Counted from the stretch's first letter, positions 1-9,592 are shown. The stretch: DNA of 64,000 nt from Nemorincola sp044225795 (GCA_044225795.1 JBGAIF010000003.1:186001-250000), one strand, 5' to 3'. Numbers and translations are program-made. The notes: generated by a model from the sequence alone, not told the origin.

Positions 1-298
1 ATTCAATTATCTTGTACAGCATGCCAAAGCAGTGATCACTGACTCAGGAGGTATCACCGAAGAAGCAACCGTAATGAGGGTGCCTTGCATGACGCTGAGA
101 GACAGTACCGAGCGGCCGGAGACCTGCACGGTGGGCACCAATGAGCTGTTGGGTACAGATCCCCGCAACATTGCTCCTGCTTTTGAGCGGTTGTTTGCCG
201 GCGAGTGGAAAAAAGGAGATATCCCCGAACTATGGGATGGTAAAACGGCAGAGCGGATCGTAAAACAGATTATTGCGATATTTGAATTGAATCGATAA
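1..298 (+). CDS. wecB: UDP-N-acetylglucosamine 2-epimerase, C-terminal part (5' cut by window)
   Basis: The reading frame is open from the window edge to the TAA at 296-298, giving about 98 C-terminal residues. It contains the signature ITDSGGITEEA followed by a P-C-x-T-x-R-x-x-T-E-R-P stretch, which is the UDP-binding C-terminal Rossmann region of the non-hydrolysing WecB/MnaA family (UDP-GlcNAc to UDP-ManNAc). The protein is expected to be cytosolic and to supply an amino sugar to the polysaccharide genes that follow on the same strand. Only the tail is present, so the N-terminal half and its own start cannot be assessed. A ManNAc-type epimerase for another sugar is the main alternative. 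Confidence 0.85.
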   Translation, partial: FNYLVQHAKAVITDSGGITEEATVMRVPCMTLRDSTERPETCTVGTNELLGTDPRNIAPAFERLFAGEWKKGDIPELWDGKTAERIVKQIIAIFELNR

Positions 299-301
299 TT
301 G

Positions 302-2950
302 ATGGTCACAGACGCATTAGGCATTGAGCTGGTAGTGAATACGCTTCTTCATCTAGGGGAGCGTGTGGTCGAGGTATCCCGCGATCATGTCATTACACGT
401 GTCTGGAATCGTGAAGGAGGGTCATTGCCTCCAGTTCCCGAAAACTTCATCGGTAGTAAGATATGCCAGTTGCCTTCCGATGATATTCTTCGCAAACTCG
501 AAGATCATATTGAGCACGATTTTCTCTCCGGGGGAACTACCAGCCTTAACTACAACATGGCCGACGGAAAGACCACGTATAGTGTGCGATTGATGAATTG
601 TCACCCGGACAAGCAATACTTGTTAGTGCTTATCGGGCAGATCCGGCGCAGGCCAATGGAGGATGCCGAGGCTGAAAAATGGAAGATGGCTCTCGATGCA
701 ACTAGTGATGGTATGTGGGAAACAAATGTCATCACGGGTGAAGTGCTGGTTTCTGATAAGTGGCAAAGTAATTTTGGTTATGATGCAAGTGAGATAGATA
801 CAGTGGATAAATGGATGGCAAAGGTACATCCTGATGACCGGGCTATGGTGGATGAGAAGATGAAGCAGCATTTTAACGAAGCTAAACCGTCTTATGAGTC
901 CGAACTGCGTTACCTGTGCAAGGATGGATCATATAGGTGGCTACTCAGCAGGGCAAAGGTTGTATCACGTACGCCTGATGGGAAAGTGGAGCGCCTGATA
1001 GGTACACATACCGACATTGATCGAAACAAACGCGCGGAAGAAAAATATGCTGCTACCGCGCAGTTGCTGGCAAAACTTATCAACAATATTCATAGCGCCA
1101 TACTGGTAACTGATGAGAACTGGAATGTGGTCTTTGTGAATAATGAGTTTCATAACATGTACGTCCTTGATGATCGGAACGAACAGCCGGCCCATGAGGT
1201 GAATATGCTGGATAATCTGTCGCTGAGAAAATTGGCGTATAAGGATCCCGAATATTTCTACAACCGTACCATTGAGATATTCAATAAACAGGAGATCGTA
1301 TTGAATGAGGAATGGGAGTTGGTTGACGGAAGATTCCTGTGCCGTGATTACATTCCGCTGAAGCTGGGCGAAGACAACAAAGGTGGCATATGGAAGTTCA
1401 GGGATATCACCGAGCAGAAAAATATAGATAAACGGCTCAAGGCGCAGAAAGATTTTTACGAGCACGTGCTGCATACCATCCCTGCAGATATCGCCGTATT
1501 TGACAAAGAACACCGCTATTTGTTCGTGAACAAGAACGGGTTCAAGAACGACGCGCTGAGGGAGTATATGATCGGAAGAACGGATGAGGACTATGCACGG
1601 TATAGCAACAGGCCCCGTTCTTTTGTAGAGAAAAGGTTTGAACTATACGACAGCGCGGTCAACAGTGGTAAGGAATCGCGGTACGTAGAAAAGCTCATTA
1701 ATAAGGAGGGGAAGGCAGGGCACCATTTACGCTTGCTTCGGCCGGTGTTCCTGGAAGATGGTTCTTTTGAGTTCCTCATGGCATATGGCCTCGAGATCAC
1801 CGATCTCATAGAGGCGCAGGAAAATCTCAAAACAAGTATTGATACTTTCTCCAGCGCCTTCGATTATTCAGGTATCGGCATGGCGCTTATAGGTACAGAT
1901 GGCCAGTGGCTCGATGCCAACACGGTATTGTGCGATCTTACCGGCTATACAAAGGAAGAACTGCTTAAACTTACTTATCACGATATCACCTATCCCGATG
2001 ATGACGAGATAGACCGTCCGCTCATTGACCAGTTGTTATACAAGGAGATCAAGACCTACACTATAGAGAAACGGTATGTTGCGAAAGATAAGAAGGTATT
2101 GCTGGTTTCCCTGACAGTTTCATTGGTGTGGAATACAGATGGTACTCCTAAGTTCTTTATTGCGCAGGTCGTAGATGTTACAAAACGCAAAGAGCTCGAG
2201 AACATACTCATCAGGAAGAATGCCGACCTTGAAGCCGCGAGGGAGAGCCTTATCAATAAGATAGGACAGTTGGAGGAGTTGAGTCATATTATTGCGCATA
2301 ACCTCCGGGGCCCTGCCGGCAATGTGAAGATGTTTGCTGATATGCTGCTCACGAAACACTATGGTATGCCGGAGCCCGACAACTCTATGAGTACGGCATT
2401 CTCAATAGATGATGTGGTACAGTTCATTAACGAAAGCAGTACCGCACTGACAAATAGTCTCGCCACATTGATGGAGATAACGGAGATAAAGCTGAATAAG
2501 AACATCGCCTATGACGATTGTGATCTCATGCAGATCATCAATGAGGTCAAGAGCCAGCTTTATGGCGTGATATTTGAAAAGGAAGCGATCATAAAGACTG
2601 ATCTGCGTGAGCGAGTGGTGAGGTATCCGCGTGCCTATCTGGAGAATATTCTGTACAATTTTGTTAGCAATGCCCTGAAATACAGCCGGACAGATGTACA
2701 GCCAGAGATCATAATTTCTGTGATGACAGTGGCCGGTAGATTGGAGCTGAGGGTTAAGGATAACGGCATCGGTATAGATCTTGATCTCTACGGCGGTAAG
2801 GTCTTTAAGCTCAACCAGGTCTTCCACGAAGGGTATGATAGTAAGGGTATAGGATTGTACATAACCAAGACGCAGGTGGAGTCCCTCGGCGGTACAATAA
2901 CCGTGAAGAGCAGGCCAAATGAAGGTGCGGAGTTTATAGTTACTCTTTGA
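302..2950 (+). CDS. Soluble multi-PAS sensor histidine kinase
   Basis: The ATG at 302 lies 3 bases after the preceding stop; a TTG at 299 is a less likely start. The 882-residue product has no membrane segment. I see about four PAS-like units: roughly residues 120-250 (PAS_3 type, with HPDDR and a C-terminal GTHTDID), 255-375, 385-510 and 515-640. They are followed by a dimerisation helix with AHNLRGP (phospho-acceptor His near residue 666) and an HATPase domain with an N-box (NFVSNALKYS), DNGIGID and GIGLYITK. It is probably a cytosolic sensor kinase acting on a response regulator encoded elsewhere, as none is adjacent. It sits inside the polysaccharide cluster on the same strand, which suggests but does not prove a role in controlling it. 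The ligand is unknown. Confidence 0.9.
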   Translation: MVTDALGIELVVNTLLHLGERVVEVSRDHVITRVWNREGGSLPPVPENFIGSKICQLPSDDILRKLEDHIEHDFLSGGTTSLNYNMADGKTTYSVRLMNCHPDKQYLLVLIGQIRRRPMEDAEAEKWKMALDATSDGMWETNVITGEVLVSDKWQSNFGYDASEIDTVDKWMAKVHPDDRAMVDEKMKQHFNEAKPSYESELRYLCKDGSYRWLLSRAKVVSRTPDGKVERLIGTHTDIDRNKRAEEKYAATAQLLAKLINNIHSAILVTDENWNVVFVNNEFHNMYVLDDRNEQPAHEVNMLDNLSLRKLAYKDPEYFYNRTIEIFNKQEIVLNEEWELVDGRFLCRDYIPLKLGEDNKGGIWKFRDITEQKNIDKRLKAQKDFYEHVLHTIPADIAVFDKEHRYLFVNKNGFKNDALREYMIGRTDEDYARYSNRPRSFVEKRFELYDSAVNSGKESRYVEKLINKEGKAGHHLRLLRPVFLEDGSFEFLMAYGLEITDLIEAQENLKTSIDTFSSAFDYSGIGMALIGTDGQWLDANTVLCDLTGYTKEELLKLTYHDITYPDDDEIDRPLIDQLLYKEIKTYTIEKRYVAKDKKVLLVSLTVSLVWNTDGTPKFFIAQVVDVTKRKELENILIRKNADLEAARESLINKIGQLEELSHIIAHNLRGPAGNVKMFADMLLTKHYGMPEPDNSMSTAFSIDDVVQFINESSTALTNSLATLMEITEIKLNKNIAYDDCDLMQIINEVKSQLYGVIFEKEAIIKTDLRERVVRYPRAYLENILYNFVSNALKYSRTDVQPEIIISVMTVAGRLELRVKDNGIGIDLDLYGGKVFKLNQVFHEGYDSKGIGLYITKTQVESLGGTITVKSRPNEGAEFIVTL

Positions 2951-2959
2951 TATGAATGA

Positions 2960-4855
2960 ATGGCGGGTACACTGAGCAATATCATAAATTTTATAAGGAA
3001 CATGGGCTGGCGCTATACCGCCTATCGGGTGCGCCACGAATTTGTGAAGCGCACCGGCTTATTAAAGAACAGATTCCCTGTCGATCCCGGTTACAGGCAG
3101 TATGTATCTCTTGCCGCGTGGAGGCAGCAACCGGTCAAATTCTTTTTTGAGAGCAGGACCGATGTTCATGTGCCGCGCAGCAGGCAGCCGCAACTGGAAG
3201 AAAGCTATAAGAATATTCGCTCGGGAAAGATATTGTTGTTCAATAGCTTGCTTTCCGGTCTCGGGCCGGATTACGATTGGGTCACCAATCCCGATTCAGG
3301 CCATAAATATGATGTTACTAAGCACTGGACACAGATATCTGACTATTCAAAAGAAGCAGGCGACATAAAGTTCGTCTGGGAAAAGTCAAGGTTTTCCTAT
3401 TTGCATGATGTTATCAGGTACGATCATCATTTTAATGCTGACAGTGCCGGATTTGTATTCGCGGAAATATTATCATGGATCAGGGCAAATCCGGTAAACT
3501 GTGGCCCCAATTATCGTTGTAGCCAGGAGATGTCGCTACGGGTCATGAACTGGATGTTCGCCTTATATTATTACAGTGATGCTCCTGCGCTTACCGATGA
3601 GGTGTTTGGATTGATACAGCAGGTTATTTATTGGCATATACATCATATATACAACAACATTAGTTTCTCCCGCATTGCCGTGAGAAATAATCACGCCATC
3701 ACAGAAACGTTGATGCTTTACCTTGCGGGTCTTTTCTTCCCGTCTATGCCTGGTGCTGATAAATGGAAATCGCAAGGCAGGAAGTGGTTTGAGCAGGAGA
3801 TTGCATACCAGGTATATGAAGATGGCACTTACCTCCAGTTCTCTATGAACTATCATAGGGTAGTGGTTCAGTTAATGACATGGGCTATTGTATTGTCTGA
3901 GAAGAACGGAGAGCGCTTCGAAGAAGTGGTTTACGACCGTGCCCGCAGGTCTGTTCAGTTCCTGCGTACATGTATGGTTGGGGAGAATGGCTGCCTGCCG
4001 AATTATGGTGGTAATGATGGCGCGCTCTTCTTTAAATTGAATAATGCGCATTATCGCGATTACAGGCCGCAGTTACATGCACTGGCATCGGTCCTCGGTA
4101 TGGATATAGGCGTTGGTGATATGGCTGAAGATACTTTGTGGTATGGGATATCTGCCAAGGCAACAGAAACGTGGATGCCTGCGGATGGAGCCAGTTCCTT
4201 TGTCAATGGAGGATATTATATTTTCAGGGAGCCGGAGACGTTGACATTCATCAGGTGCGGCAGTTATAAAGACCGCCCGGCACAGGCCGATAATTTACAT
4301 CTTGATATTTGGTACAAAGGGGAGAATATTCTGTTGGATGCCGGCAGCTATAAATACAATACTGATAGCGAAACGATACGTTATTTCAATGGCACGCGGG
4401 CTCATAATACGGTGATGATAGGAGATAACGACCAGATGCTGAAGGGTGGCCATTTTATATGGTATTTCTGGACACAATGTCTTTCCGCGTCTGTAAGTTC
4501 ATCCGGCGGCCATTTTATTTTTGATGGCAGCATAGCTGCGTTCAGGCATGCAGGCAAGGGCATAGTGCATCGTCGCAAGGTCATCAAAGCAAAAGGCATA
4601 CCTCAGTGGGAGATAATGGACGAACTGTCCGGACTTTCCGATGGTAAGGTTGTTAGCCAATTGTGGCATGTACCCGTAAAGACCACCTTGCAGCTTAAAT
4701 TTCATGCCGGCGATGGCAATGGTAAGGAGATCCCGATAGCAGAAAGGCAGGGATACGCCTCTTCTTTGTATGGTGCAAAGGAAGTAACAACAGAATATTA
4801 TTTTAGCACAGAAGATCACGTAATAGACACATTGATAGAGGTTTCAGCATCATGA
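2960..4855 (+). CDS. Heparinase II/III family protein in a polysaccharide cluster
   Basis: The 631-residue product has an all-helical first half (roughly residues 60-360, with SLRVMNWMFALYYY and RNNHAITE stretches) and a beta-rich second half (about 380-620) containing HLDIWYKGENILLDAGSY. That is the architecture of heparinase II/III-like polysaccharide lyases. No secretion signal is visible, although the gene lies among biosynthetic genes; family members of this kind are often found in capsule or exopolysaccharide clusters, where a trimming or repeat-processing role is assumed. The start ATG at 2960 follows the kinase stop by 9 bases, and the stop overlaps the next gene by 4 bases (ATGA), so the genes are co-transcribed and probably translationally coupled. 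Substrate is not predictable from sequence. Confidence 0.85.
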   Translation: MAGTLSNIINFIRNMGWRYTAYRVRHEFVKRTGLLKNRFPVDPGYRQYVSLAAWRQQPVKFFFESRTDVHVPRSRQPQLEESYKNIRSGKILLFNSLLSGLGPDYDWVTNPDSGHKYDVTKHWTQISDYSKEAGDIKFVWEKSRFSYLHDVIRYDHHFNADSAGFVFAEILSWIRANPVNCGPNYRCSQEMSLRVMNWMFALYYYSDAPALTDEVFGLIQQVIYWHIHHIYNNISFSRIAVRNNHAITETLMLYLAGLFFPSMPGADKWKSQGRKWFEQEIAYQVYEDGTYLQFSMNYHRVVVQLMTWAIVLSEKNGERFEEVVYDRARRSVQFLRTCMVGENGCLPNYGGNDGALFFKLNNAHYRDYRPQLHALASVLGMDIGVGDMAEDTLWYGISAKATETWMPADGASSFVNGGYYIFREPETLTFIRCGSYKDRPAQADNLHLDIWYKGENILLDAGSYKYNTDSETIRYFNGTRAHNTVMIGDNDQMLKGGHFIWYFWTQCLSASVSSSGGHFIFDGSIAAFRHAGKGIVHRRKVIKAKGIPQWEIMDELSGLSDGKVVSQLWHVPVKTTLQLKFHAGDGNGKEIPIAERQGYASSLYGAKEVTTEYYFSTEDHVIDTLIEVSAS

Positions 4856-6093
4856 ATATTCTTTTGATCCATCAGTATTTCTTGGAAGAGAACGATCCCG
4901 GGGGCTCGCGGTGGAACGAATTCACCCGCATATGGACTGATAAGGGCCACCAGGTTACTGTGTTGGCAGGCATGATGCACTACAATGGTAAAGAGAAGAT
5001 AGCGGAGTATAAAGGAAAATATTTTGTAAAAAAGCAACAGGGAAATGTTACAGTATTGCGGTGCCATGTGTCAGAGGCATACAACAAGAATTTCCTTGGA
5101 CGATTGTGGGGATATTTCTCATTTATGTTCTCATCGTTATACGCGGGCTTGTTTAAGGCAAAAGGGAAATTCGATGTGGTCATCGTTACCTCGCCGCCGC
5201 TCTTTGTTGGCGCCAGTGGTTACCTCGTGTCCCGGCTAAGGCGTATGCCGTTTGTATTTGAGGTCAGGGATCTTTGGCCGGAATCGGCTATCGATACGGG
5301 TGTGCTGACCAATAAATTCATCATCAGGCTTGCCTATTGGGTAGAAGGGTTCATATACAAGCGGGCGAAGCTCATCAATGTCCTCACGCCCGCGTTTTAT
5401 AAAACACTCAGGGATAAGAAACATATTCCGGAAAACAAGCTCATACAAATATCCAACGCAGCGGATTTTAGTTTGTCAGAAAAACTTTTGCACGACTTTG
5501 ACCGTGCTGCTTTTCGCCGTCAGCATGATCTCGATGGACATTTTGTGATAACTTATGTTGGCGCTCATGGTGTGGCCAACCACCTCGAGCAGGTGCTGGA
5601 GGCAGGAGAAGCTTTGAAAGATACCAATGTGCTTTTCCTGCTTATTGGTCAGGGCATGGAGAAAGAAAGACTTAAGAAAATGGCTGCCGATAGGAAGGTT
5701 ACCAATGTGCGTTTCCTCGATCCTGTACCCAAGGCGGAAGTGTTCCGGTACATCCTGGCTTCTGAGATGGGCGCCTCCGTCCTGAAGCGGGTAGATACAT
5801 TCAAGACGGTATATTCCAACAAGACGTTCGATTATATGTCATGTAAGAAACCTATTCTCATGGCCATTGATGGCGTGTCGAGAGAATTGCTGGAAGATGC
5901 TCAGGCCGGCACATATGTGGAGCCGGAGAATATCTCTGAATATGACCGTGTTATACGCGAATATCTTGCAGATCTGAGTAGGTTGGAGCGGGAAGGGGTA
6001 AATGGCTACAAATACGCGCAGGAAAATTTCGACCGCGAGGTGCTCGCAACGAAGTATTTGGATTATATTAGTAAAATAGCGAATCGCAGCTAA
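4852..6093 (+). CDS. Glycosyltransferase family 4 (WbuB-like)
   Basis: The 413-residue cytosolic GT-B enzyme starts with a HQYF motif and an acceptor domain containing HQVTVLAG. The donor domain contains YVGAHGVANHL, LLIGQGMEK and the nucleotide-sugar-contacting stretch SNKTFDYMSCKKPIL at about residues 321-336. These match the WbuB subgroup of GT4, which adds an amino sugar (FucNAc in E. coli O26) to undecaprenyl-linked intermediates. It overlaps the heparinase-like gene by 4 bases and the downstream sugar-phosphate transferase by 1 base (TAATG), so it is firmly embedded in one operon. Donor specificity is inferred only from family. Confidence 0.92.
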   Translation: MNILLIHQYFLEENDPGGSRWNEFTRIWTDKGHQVTVLAGMMHYNGKEKIAEYKGKYFVKKQQGNVTVLRCHVSEAYNKNFLGRLWGYFSFMFSSLYAGLFKAKGKFDVVIVTSPPLFVGASGYLVSRLRRMPFVFEVRDLWPESAIDTGVLTNKFIIRLAYWVEGFIYKRAKLINVLTPAFYKTLRDKKHIPENKLIQISNAADFSLSEKLLHDFDRAAFRRQHDLDGHFVITYVGAHGVANHLEQVLEAGEALKDTNVLFLLIGQGMEKERLKKMAADRKVTNVRFLDPVPKAEVFRYILASEMGASVLKRVDTFKTVYSNKTFDYMSCKKPILMAIDGVSRELLEDAQAGTYVEPENISEYDRVIREYLADLSRLEREGVNGYKYAQENFDREVLATKYLDYISKIANRS

Positions 6094-6728
6094 TGTCCAC
6101 AGGACCGTATTCTATATATGTTGGGTTTGTGAAACCGGTATTTGATCTTACCGTGTCCACCCTTGTTTTTATTGTGGCATCTCCGGTATTTATAGTAGTT
6201 ACGTTACTGCTTGCCATCGCCAATTCCGGCAAGCCATTCTTCGTTCAGCGACGCCCGGGAAAGAAAGGCCGAATATTCAAGGTGATTAAGTTCAAAACAA
6301 TGAATGACAGGCGGGATGCAGACGGAGTACTTTTGCCCGACGCGGTCAGGCTCACGCCCATCGGTAGATTTGTACGAAAGACATCTATTGATGAGATACC
6401 GCAACTACTGAATGTCATCAAGGGCGACATGAGTATTGTTGGCCCCCGGCCGTTACTTGAGGAGTACCTGCCGCTGTATAGCCCGGAGCAGATGCGCCGT
6501 CATGATGTAAGGCCGGGTATTACCGGGTGGGCGCAAGTGAATGGCCGCAACGCGATAAGCTGGGAACAGAAATTCGGGTACGATGTCTGGTATGTAAATA
6601 ATGTTAGTTTTGCATTAGACCTGAGGATTCTGTTACTTACTGTGCGGAATGTCTTAAGGTCTGAGGGCATAACCTCTGCCACCTCTGCCACTATGGAAAA
6701 GTTCACCGGAAATACCAACAGATCATGA
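6093..6728 (+). CDS. Initiating undecaprenyl-phosphate sugar transferase (PglC/WbpL-type bacterial sugar transferase)
   Basis: The 211-residue product has one hydrophobic N-terminal segment (about residues 15-42). The cytosolic domain of the monotopic phosphoglycosyl transferase superfamily follows, with FKVIKFKTM, the catalytic Asp-Glu in SIDEIPQLLNV, IVGPRPLL and RPGITGWAQVNGRN. It transfers a sugar 1-phosphate to undecaprenyl phosphate to start repeat-unit assembly at the inner membrane. The short length means it lacks the extra N-terminal membrane domain of WcaJ/WbaP, so it is PglC-like. The adjacent NeuD/PglD and PglE-type genes suggest a diacetamido- or acetamido-deoxy sugar as substrate (inference). 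It overlaps the next gene by 4 bases. Confidence 0.93.
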   Translation: MSTGPYSIYVGFVKPVFDLTVSTLVFIVASPVFIVVTLLLAIANSGKPFFVQRRPGKKGRIFKVIKFKTMNDRRDADGVLLPDAVRLTPIGRFVRKTSIDEIPQLLNVIKGDMSIVGPRPLLEEYLPLYSPEQMRRHDVRPGITGWAQVNGRNAISWEQKFGYDVWYVNNVSFALDLRILLLTVRNVLRSEGITSATSATMEKFTGNTNRS

Positions 6729-7327
6729 TCGTATATGGTGCAAGCGGGCACGGGAAAGTCATCATAGAGATACTGGAAAGTATCAATGAGCCGCATATAA
6801 AAGTTTGGGACGATGCAGATGTTTCATCGGTATGGGAATACCCGGTAAACAAACCCGGTGACCCGCTCACCGGAGAGAAGATAGTTATAGGTATAGGCGT
6901 CAATGCTACCCGCAAGAAAGTTGCAGAACGAGTTGGCCGAAGCGTTGGTTTCGGTACGCCTGTTCATATTACGGCCTATATATCCAAACGGGCTAAGGTG
7001 GGAGAGGGCACTGTAGTAATGGCAGGTGTTACAGTAAATGCTGATACGCAGATCGGTAACCATTGTATCATCAATACCAGTGCATCTATAGATCACGATT
7101 GTGTTCTGGAAGATTATGTACATATCTCCCCCAATGCCACACTCAGTGGAGATGTACAGGTTGGGGAAGGTACGCACATAGGCTCCGGTGCATCTGTGAT
7201 ACAAGGCATCAGGATAGGTAAGTGGTGTACCATAGGTGCCGGGGCGGTGGTCATCAGGGATATTCCCGATCATGCTACTGCTGTTGGCAACCCGGCAAGA
7301 ATAATAAAAGTAAAAGGACAGGAATAA
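6725..7327 (+). CDS. NeuD/PglD-family sugar O- or N-acetyltransferase
   Basis: The 200-residue product starts with a small Rossmann-like nucleotide-sugar domain (VYGASGHGKVIIEIL). A left-handed beta-helix built from hexapeptide repeats follows, from about residue 80 to the end (for example GSGASVIQGIRIG), closing with AVGNPARIIK. The SIDHDCVLEDYVHI stretch carries the His expected to act as general base. PglD acetylates UDP-4-amino-sugars using acetyl-CoA, and the aminotransferase next to it would make such a substrate. Its ATG overlaps the preceding stop by 4 bases, and its TAA overlaps the following ATG by one base. Confidence 0.9.
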   Translation: MIVYGASGHGKVIIEILESINEPHIKVWDDADVSSVWEYPVNKPGDPLTGEKIVIGIGVNATRKKVAERVGRSVGFGTPVHITAYISKRAKVGEGTVVMAGVTVNADTQIGNHCIINTSASIDHDCVLEDYVHISPNATLSGDVQVGEGTHIGSGASVIQGIRIGKWCTIGAGAVVIRDIPDHATAVGNPARIIKVKGQE

Positions 7328-8457
7328 TGAAACCGAAGATATGGCTGTCGTCGCCACACATGGGAGGCACAGAAGAGCAGTTTGTTAAGGAAGCATTTGA
7401 CACCAACTGGATTGCACCGCTTGGTCCTAATGTTAACGGGTTTGAAAAAGATCTGGAGTTGTTTTTGGACGACAAGTGCCATGTTGCCGCATTGAGTTCC
7501 GGTACAGCCGGCTTGCATCTCGGCCTTGTATTGCTCGATGTCAGGCCCGGCGACGAGGTCATTTGTCAGAGCATGACATTTTCAGCTACGGCCAATCCCA
7601 TTTCCTATGTTGGTGCTACACCCGTATTTGTAGATAGTGAATCCGACACGTGGAACATGTCTCCTGCCTTATTGGAAGAAGCTATTAAGGATCGCATCTC
7701 AAAAGGAAAAAAGCCCAGGGCCATAATTCCCGTTCATTTATATGGTATGCCGGCAAAGATGCACGAGATCATGGCCATTTCTGAGCAATATGATATACCT
7801 GTGCTGGAAGATGCGGCCGAGGCACTCGGCTCATCGATCAATGGCCGCCGGTGTGGTACTTTCGGGCACATCGCTGTCCTTTCGTTCAATGGCAATAAGA
7901 TCATCACTACATCCGGGGGAGGCGCATTGGTGTCGCATAGCCCTCAGGTGGTCAATGATGCAAGGTTCTTATCAACACAGGCAAGAGATGAGGCGCCGCA
8001 CTATCAGCACTCCCGCATAGGGTACAATTATCGTATGAGCAATATCTGCGCCGGTATCGGCAGGGGGCAGATGGATGTTCTTGCTGATCGTGTCGTGCAA
8101 CGCCGCAGTGTGTACGATAGCTATTACAATGCGCTGAAGGGAATGAAAGGCATACACTTTCTGACCGAACCGGCCGGCTATTTTAGCAACAGGTGGCTCA
8201 CAACAGTTCTTATAGATGAACACGAGGCGGGCATTTCAAGGGAAGACCTGCGCATGGCATTTGAGAAAGAGAATATTGAATCCCGTCCTTTGTGGAAGCC
8301 TATGCATATACAGCCGGTATTTGAACATTGCGCGTTCTATGGCGATGGTACTTCTGAGCGTCTTTTCCGGGATGGGTTGTGTCTGCCATCAGGCTCCAAT
8401 CTTACTGATGCCGACATGCGCCGTATCTTTGATGTGATCAACAGCATGTTGAAATAA
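7327..8457 (+). CDS. DegT/DnrJ/EryC1/StrS aminotransferase (PglE-like)
   Basis: The 376-residue product is a PLP enzyme of the sugar aminotransferase family. Motifs are ALSSGTAGLHLGL, PGDEVICQSMTFSA, LEDAAEALGS and the lysine loop FNGNKIITTSGGG (Schiff-base Lys near residue 191). I chose the ATG at 7327, which overlaps the preceding stop by one base. An upstream in-frame start inside the acetyltransferase gene would add residues with no homology to the family. With PglD- and PglC-like neighbours this resembles a bacillosamine-type module (4-keto to 4-amino sugar). The dehydratase needed for the first step is not in the window and may lie upstream. Confidence 0.93.
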   Translation: MKPKIWLSSPHMGGTEEQFVKEAFDTNWIAPLGPNVNGFEKDLELFLDDKCHVAALSSGTAGLHLGLVLLDVRPGDEVICQSMTFSATANPISYVGATPVFVDSESDTWNMSPALLEEAIKDRISKGKKPRAIIPVHLYGMPAKMHEIMAISEQYDIPVLEDAAEALGSSINGRRCGTFGHIAVLSFNGNKIITTSGGGALVSHSPQVVNDARFLSTQARDEAPHYQHSRIGYNYRMSNICAGIGRGQMDVLADRVVQRRSVYDSYYNALKGMKGIHFLTEPAGYFSNRWLTTVLIDEHEAGISREDLRMAFEKENIESRPLWKPMHIQPVFEHCAFYGDGTSERLFRDGLCLPSGSNLTDADMRRIFDVINSMLK

Positions 8458-8461
8458 TATA

Positions 8462-9592
8462 ATGGCCGCAACAACAGAAAAACAGGAGCGTTTTCATTTC
8501 CTTGATGGGTTAAGGGGTATTGCGTCATTTATGATATTGATGCATCACTCTGTTACTTCTGCTATCCGTGGGGCTTTACATAGTATAGGACTCCCGGTTA
8601 TTGGCGACTATTTTGCCTGGTTCACACAATCCGGTGTTGAATTGTTCTTTGTATTAAGCGGCGTAGTGTTATTGCGCCCTTTCCTTCGTGGCCATCGCCA
8701 GTTCAATGTCCTGAACTATTTCTATCGCAGACTGAAAAGGATATTTCCGCCATATTGGGTTGCATTGTTGTTCAGCGCGGGTGTTTCCTGGTATATTAAT
8801 GCCTATCCTACATGGTATGGCAAAGCAGTGTGGCATATGTTCTTTCAATGGAAGGAAGTGATAAAGGAATCTGTTATCATTAATTTTGATTGTGCATATT
8901 ACAATCTTGCATGGTGGAGCCTCGGTGTAGAGTTGTTGTTTTATGTCATAGTTCCGCTCATTATTTTTGTATTTCCGAAACAGTTCAGGCTGAATAATAC
9001 AAAGGTTGTTGTTATTATTTCCGTTACTTTTATTGCATCTGTGGCACTCCAGTTATGGCTCACTGCCTTTCACCCGGAGATATATGACTACCGGCACCTG
9101 AAGGTGAATATATATCAGTTCATATGTTACCCTGTTTGCTTCCTGATGGGCGTTTTCCTGGCTGCTCGAGATTTTGATCGTCGTGAGGCCTGCGTTATGA
9201 TCACTTCGGGTATCATTTTGGTATTGGGGTCATATTTTTACTTGCCTGTTGTGAATCCCGGCTATGGTCTCATTTATGCGGGCATAGTTATCTTGTCATT
9301 TATGCCGGGAGCTTTCCGGCAGTTTCTCGGCAGGCCACTCATGATATGGTTGGGCGAGCGTTCATACTCCCTGTTTCTCATTCACTTTTCCGTGTTCTAT
9401 CTTACCGACAATATATTCGCCCAGTTCTTGCATAAGGGTGCATTATATGGTGTTTTTACCAGGTGCCTCGGTATTCCACTGGCGCTGTTTATGGCTATGT
9501 TGCTCTTTCATTTCTTCGAACGCCCGTTTGCTCGTGGACTTGTCACGGGTGATAAATTTTGGCCATGGCAGGCGAAGTCAATCGAATTGTAA
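8462..9592 (+). CDS. Acyltransferase 3 family membrane protein (OafA-like)
   Basis: The 376-residue integral membrane protein has about ten hydrophobic segments. It begins with FHFLDGLRGIASFMILMHHSV, whose His-His pair is the conserved start of the acyltransferase 3 fold, and continues with QSGVELFFVLSG and YFYRRLKRIFPPYW, all typical. These proteins move acetyl or other acyl groups across the inner membrane onto surface glycans. It starts 4 bases after the aminotransferase stop and closes the polysaccharide operon. The acceptor is probably the glycan made by this cluster (inference). No C-terminal SGNH domain is present. Confidence 0.92.
   Translation: MAATTEKQERFHFLDGLRGIASFMILMHHSVTSAIRGALHSIGLPVIGDYFAWFTQSGVELFFVLSGVVLLRPFLRGHRQFNVLNYFYRRLKRIFPPYWVALLFSAGVSWYINAYPTWYGKAVWHMFFQWKEVIKESVIINFDCAYYNLAWWSLGVELLFYVIVPLIIFVFPKQFRLNNTKVVVIISVTFIASVALQLWLTAFHPEIYDYRHLKVNIYQFICYPVCFLMGVFLAARDFDRREACVMITSGIILVLGSYFYLPVVNPGYGLIYAGIVILSFMPGAFRQFLGRPLMIWLGERSYSLFLIHFSVFYLTDNIFAQFLHKGALYGVFTRCLGIPLALFMAMLLFHFFERPFARGLVTGDKFWPWQAKSIEL

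Noticed and set aside
2402..3037. Long antisense frame over the 3' part of the histidine kinase
   Set aside because: It lies antisense to clearly conserved kinase domains and has no recognisable protein features.
7222..7326. Upstream start for the PglE-type aminotransferase
   Set aside because: It would begin inside the acetyltransferase coding region with unrelated residues; the ATG at 7327 matches the family start and the one-base overlap pattern of the operon.
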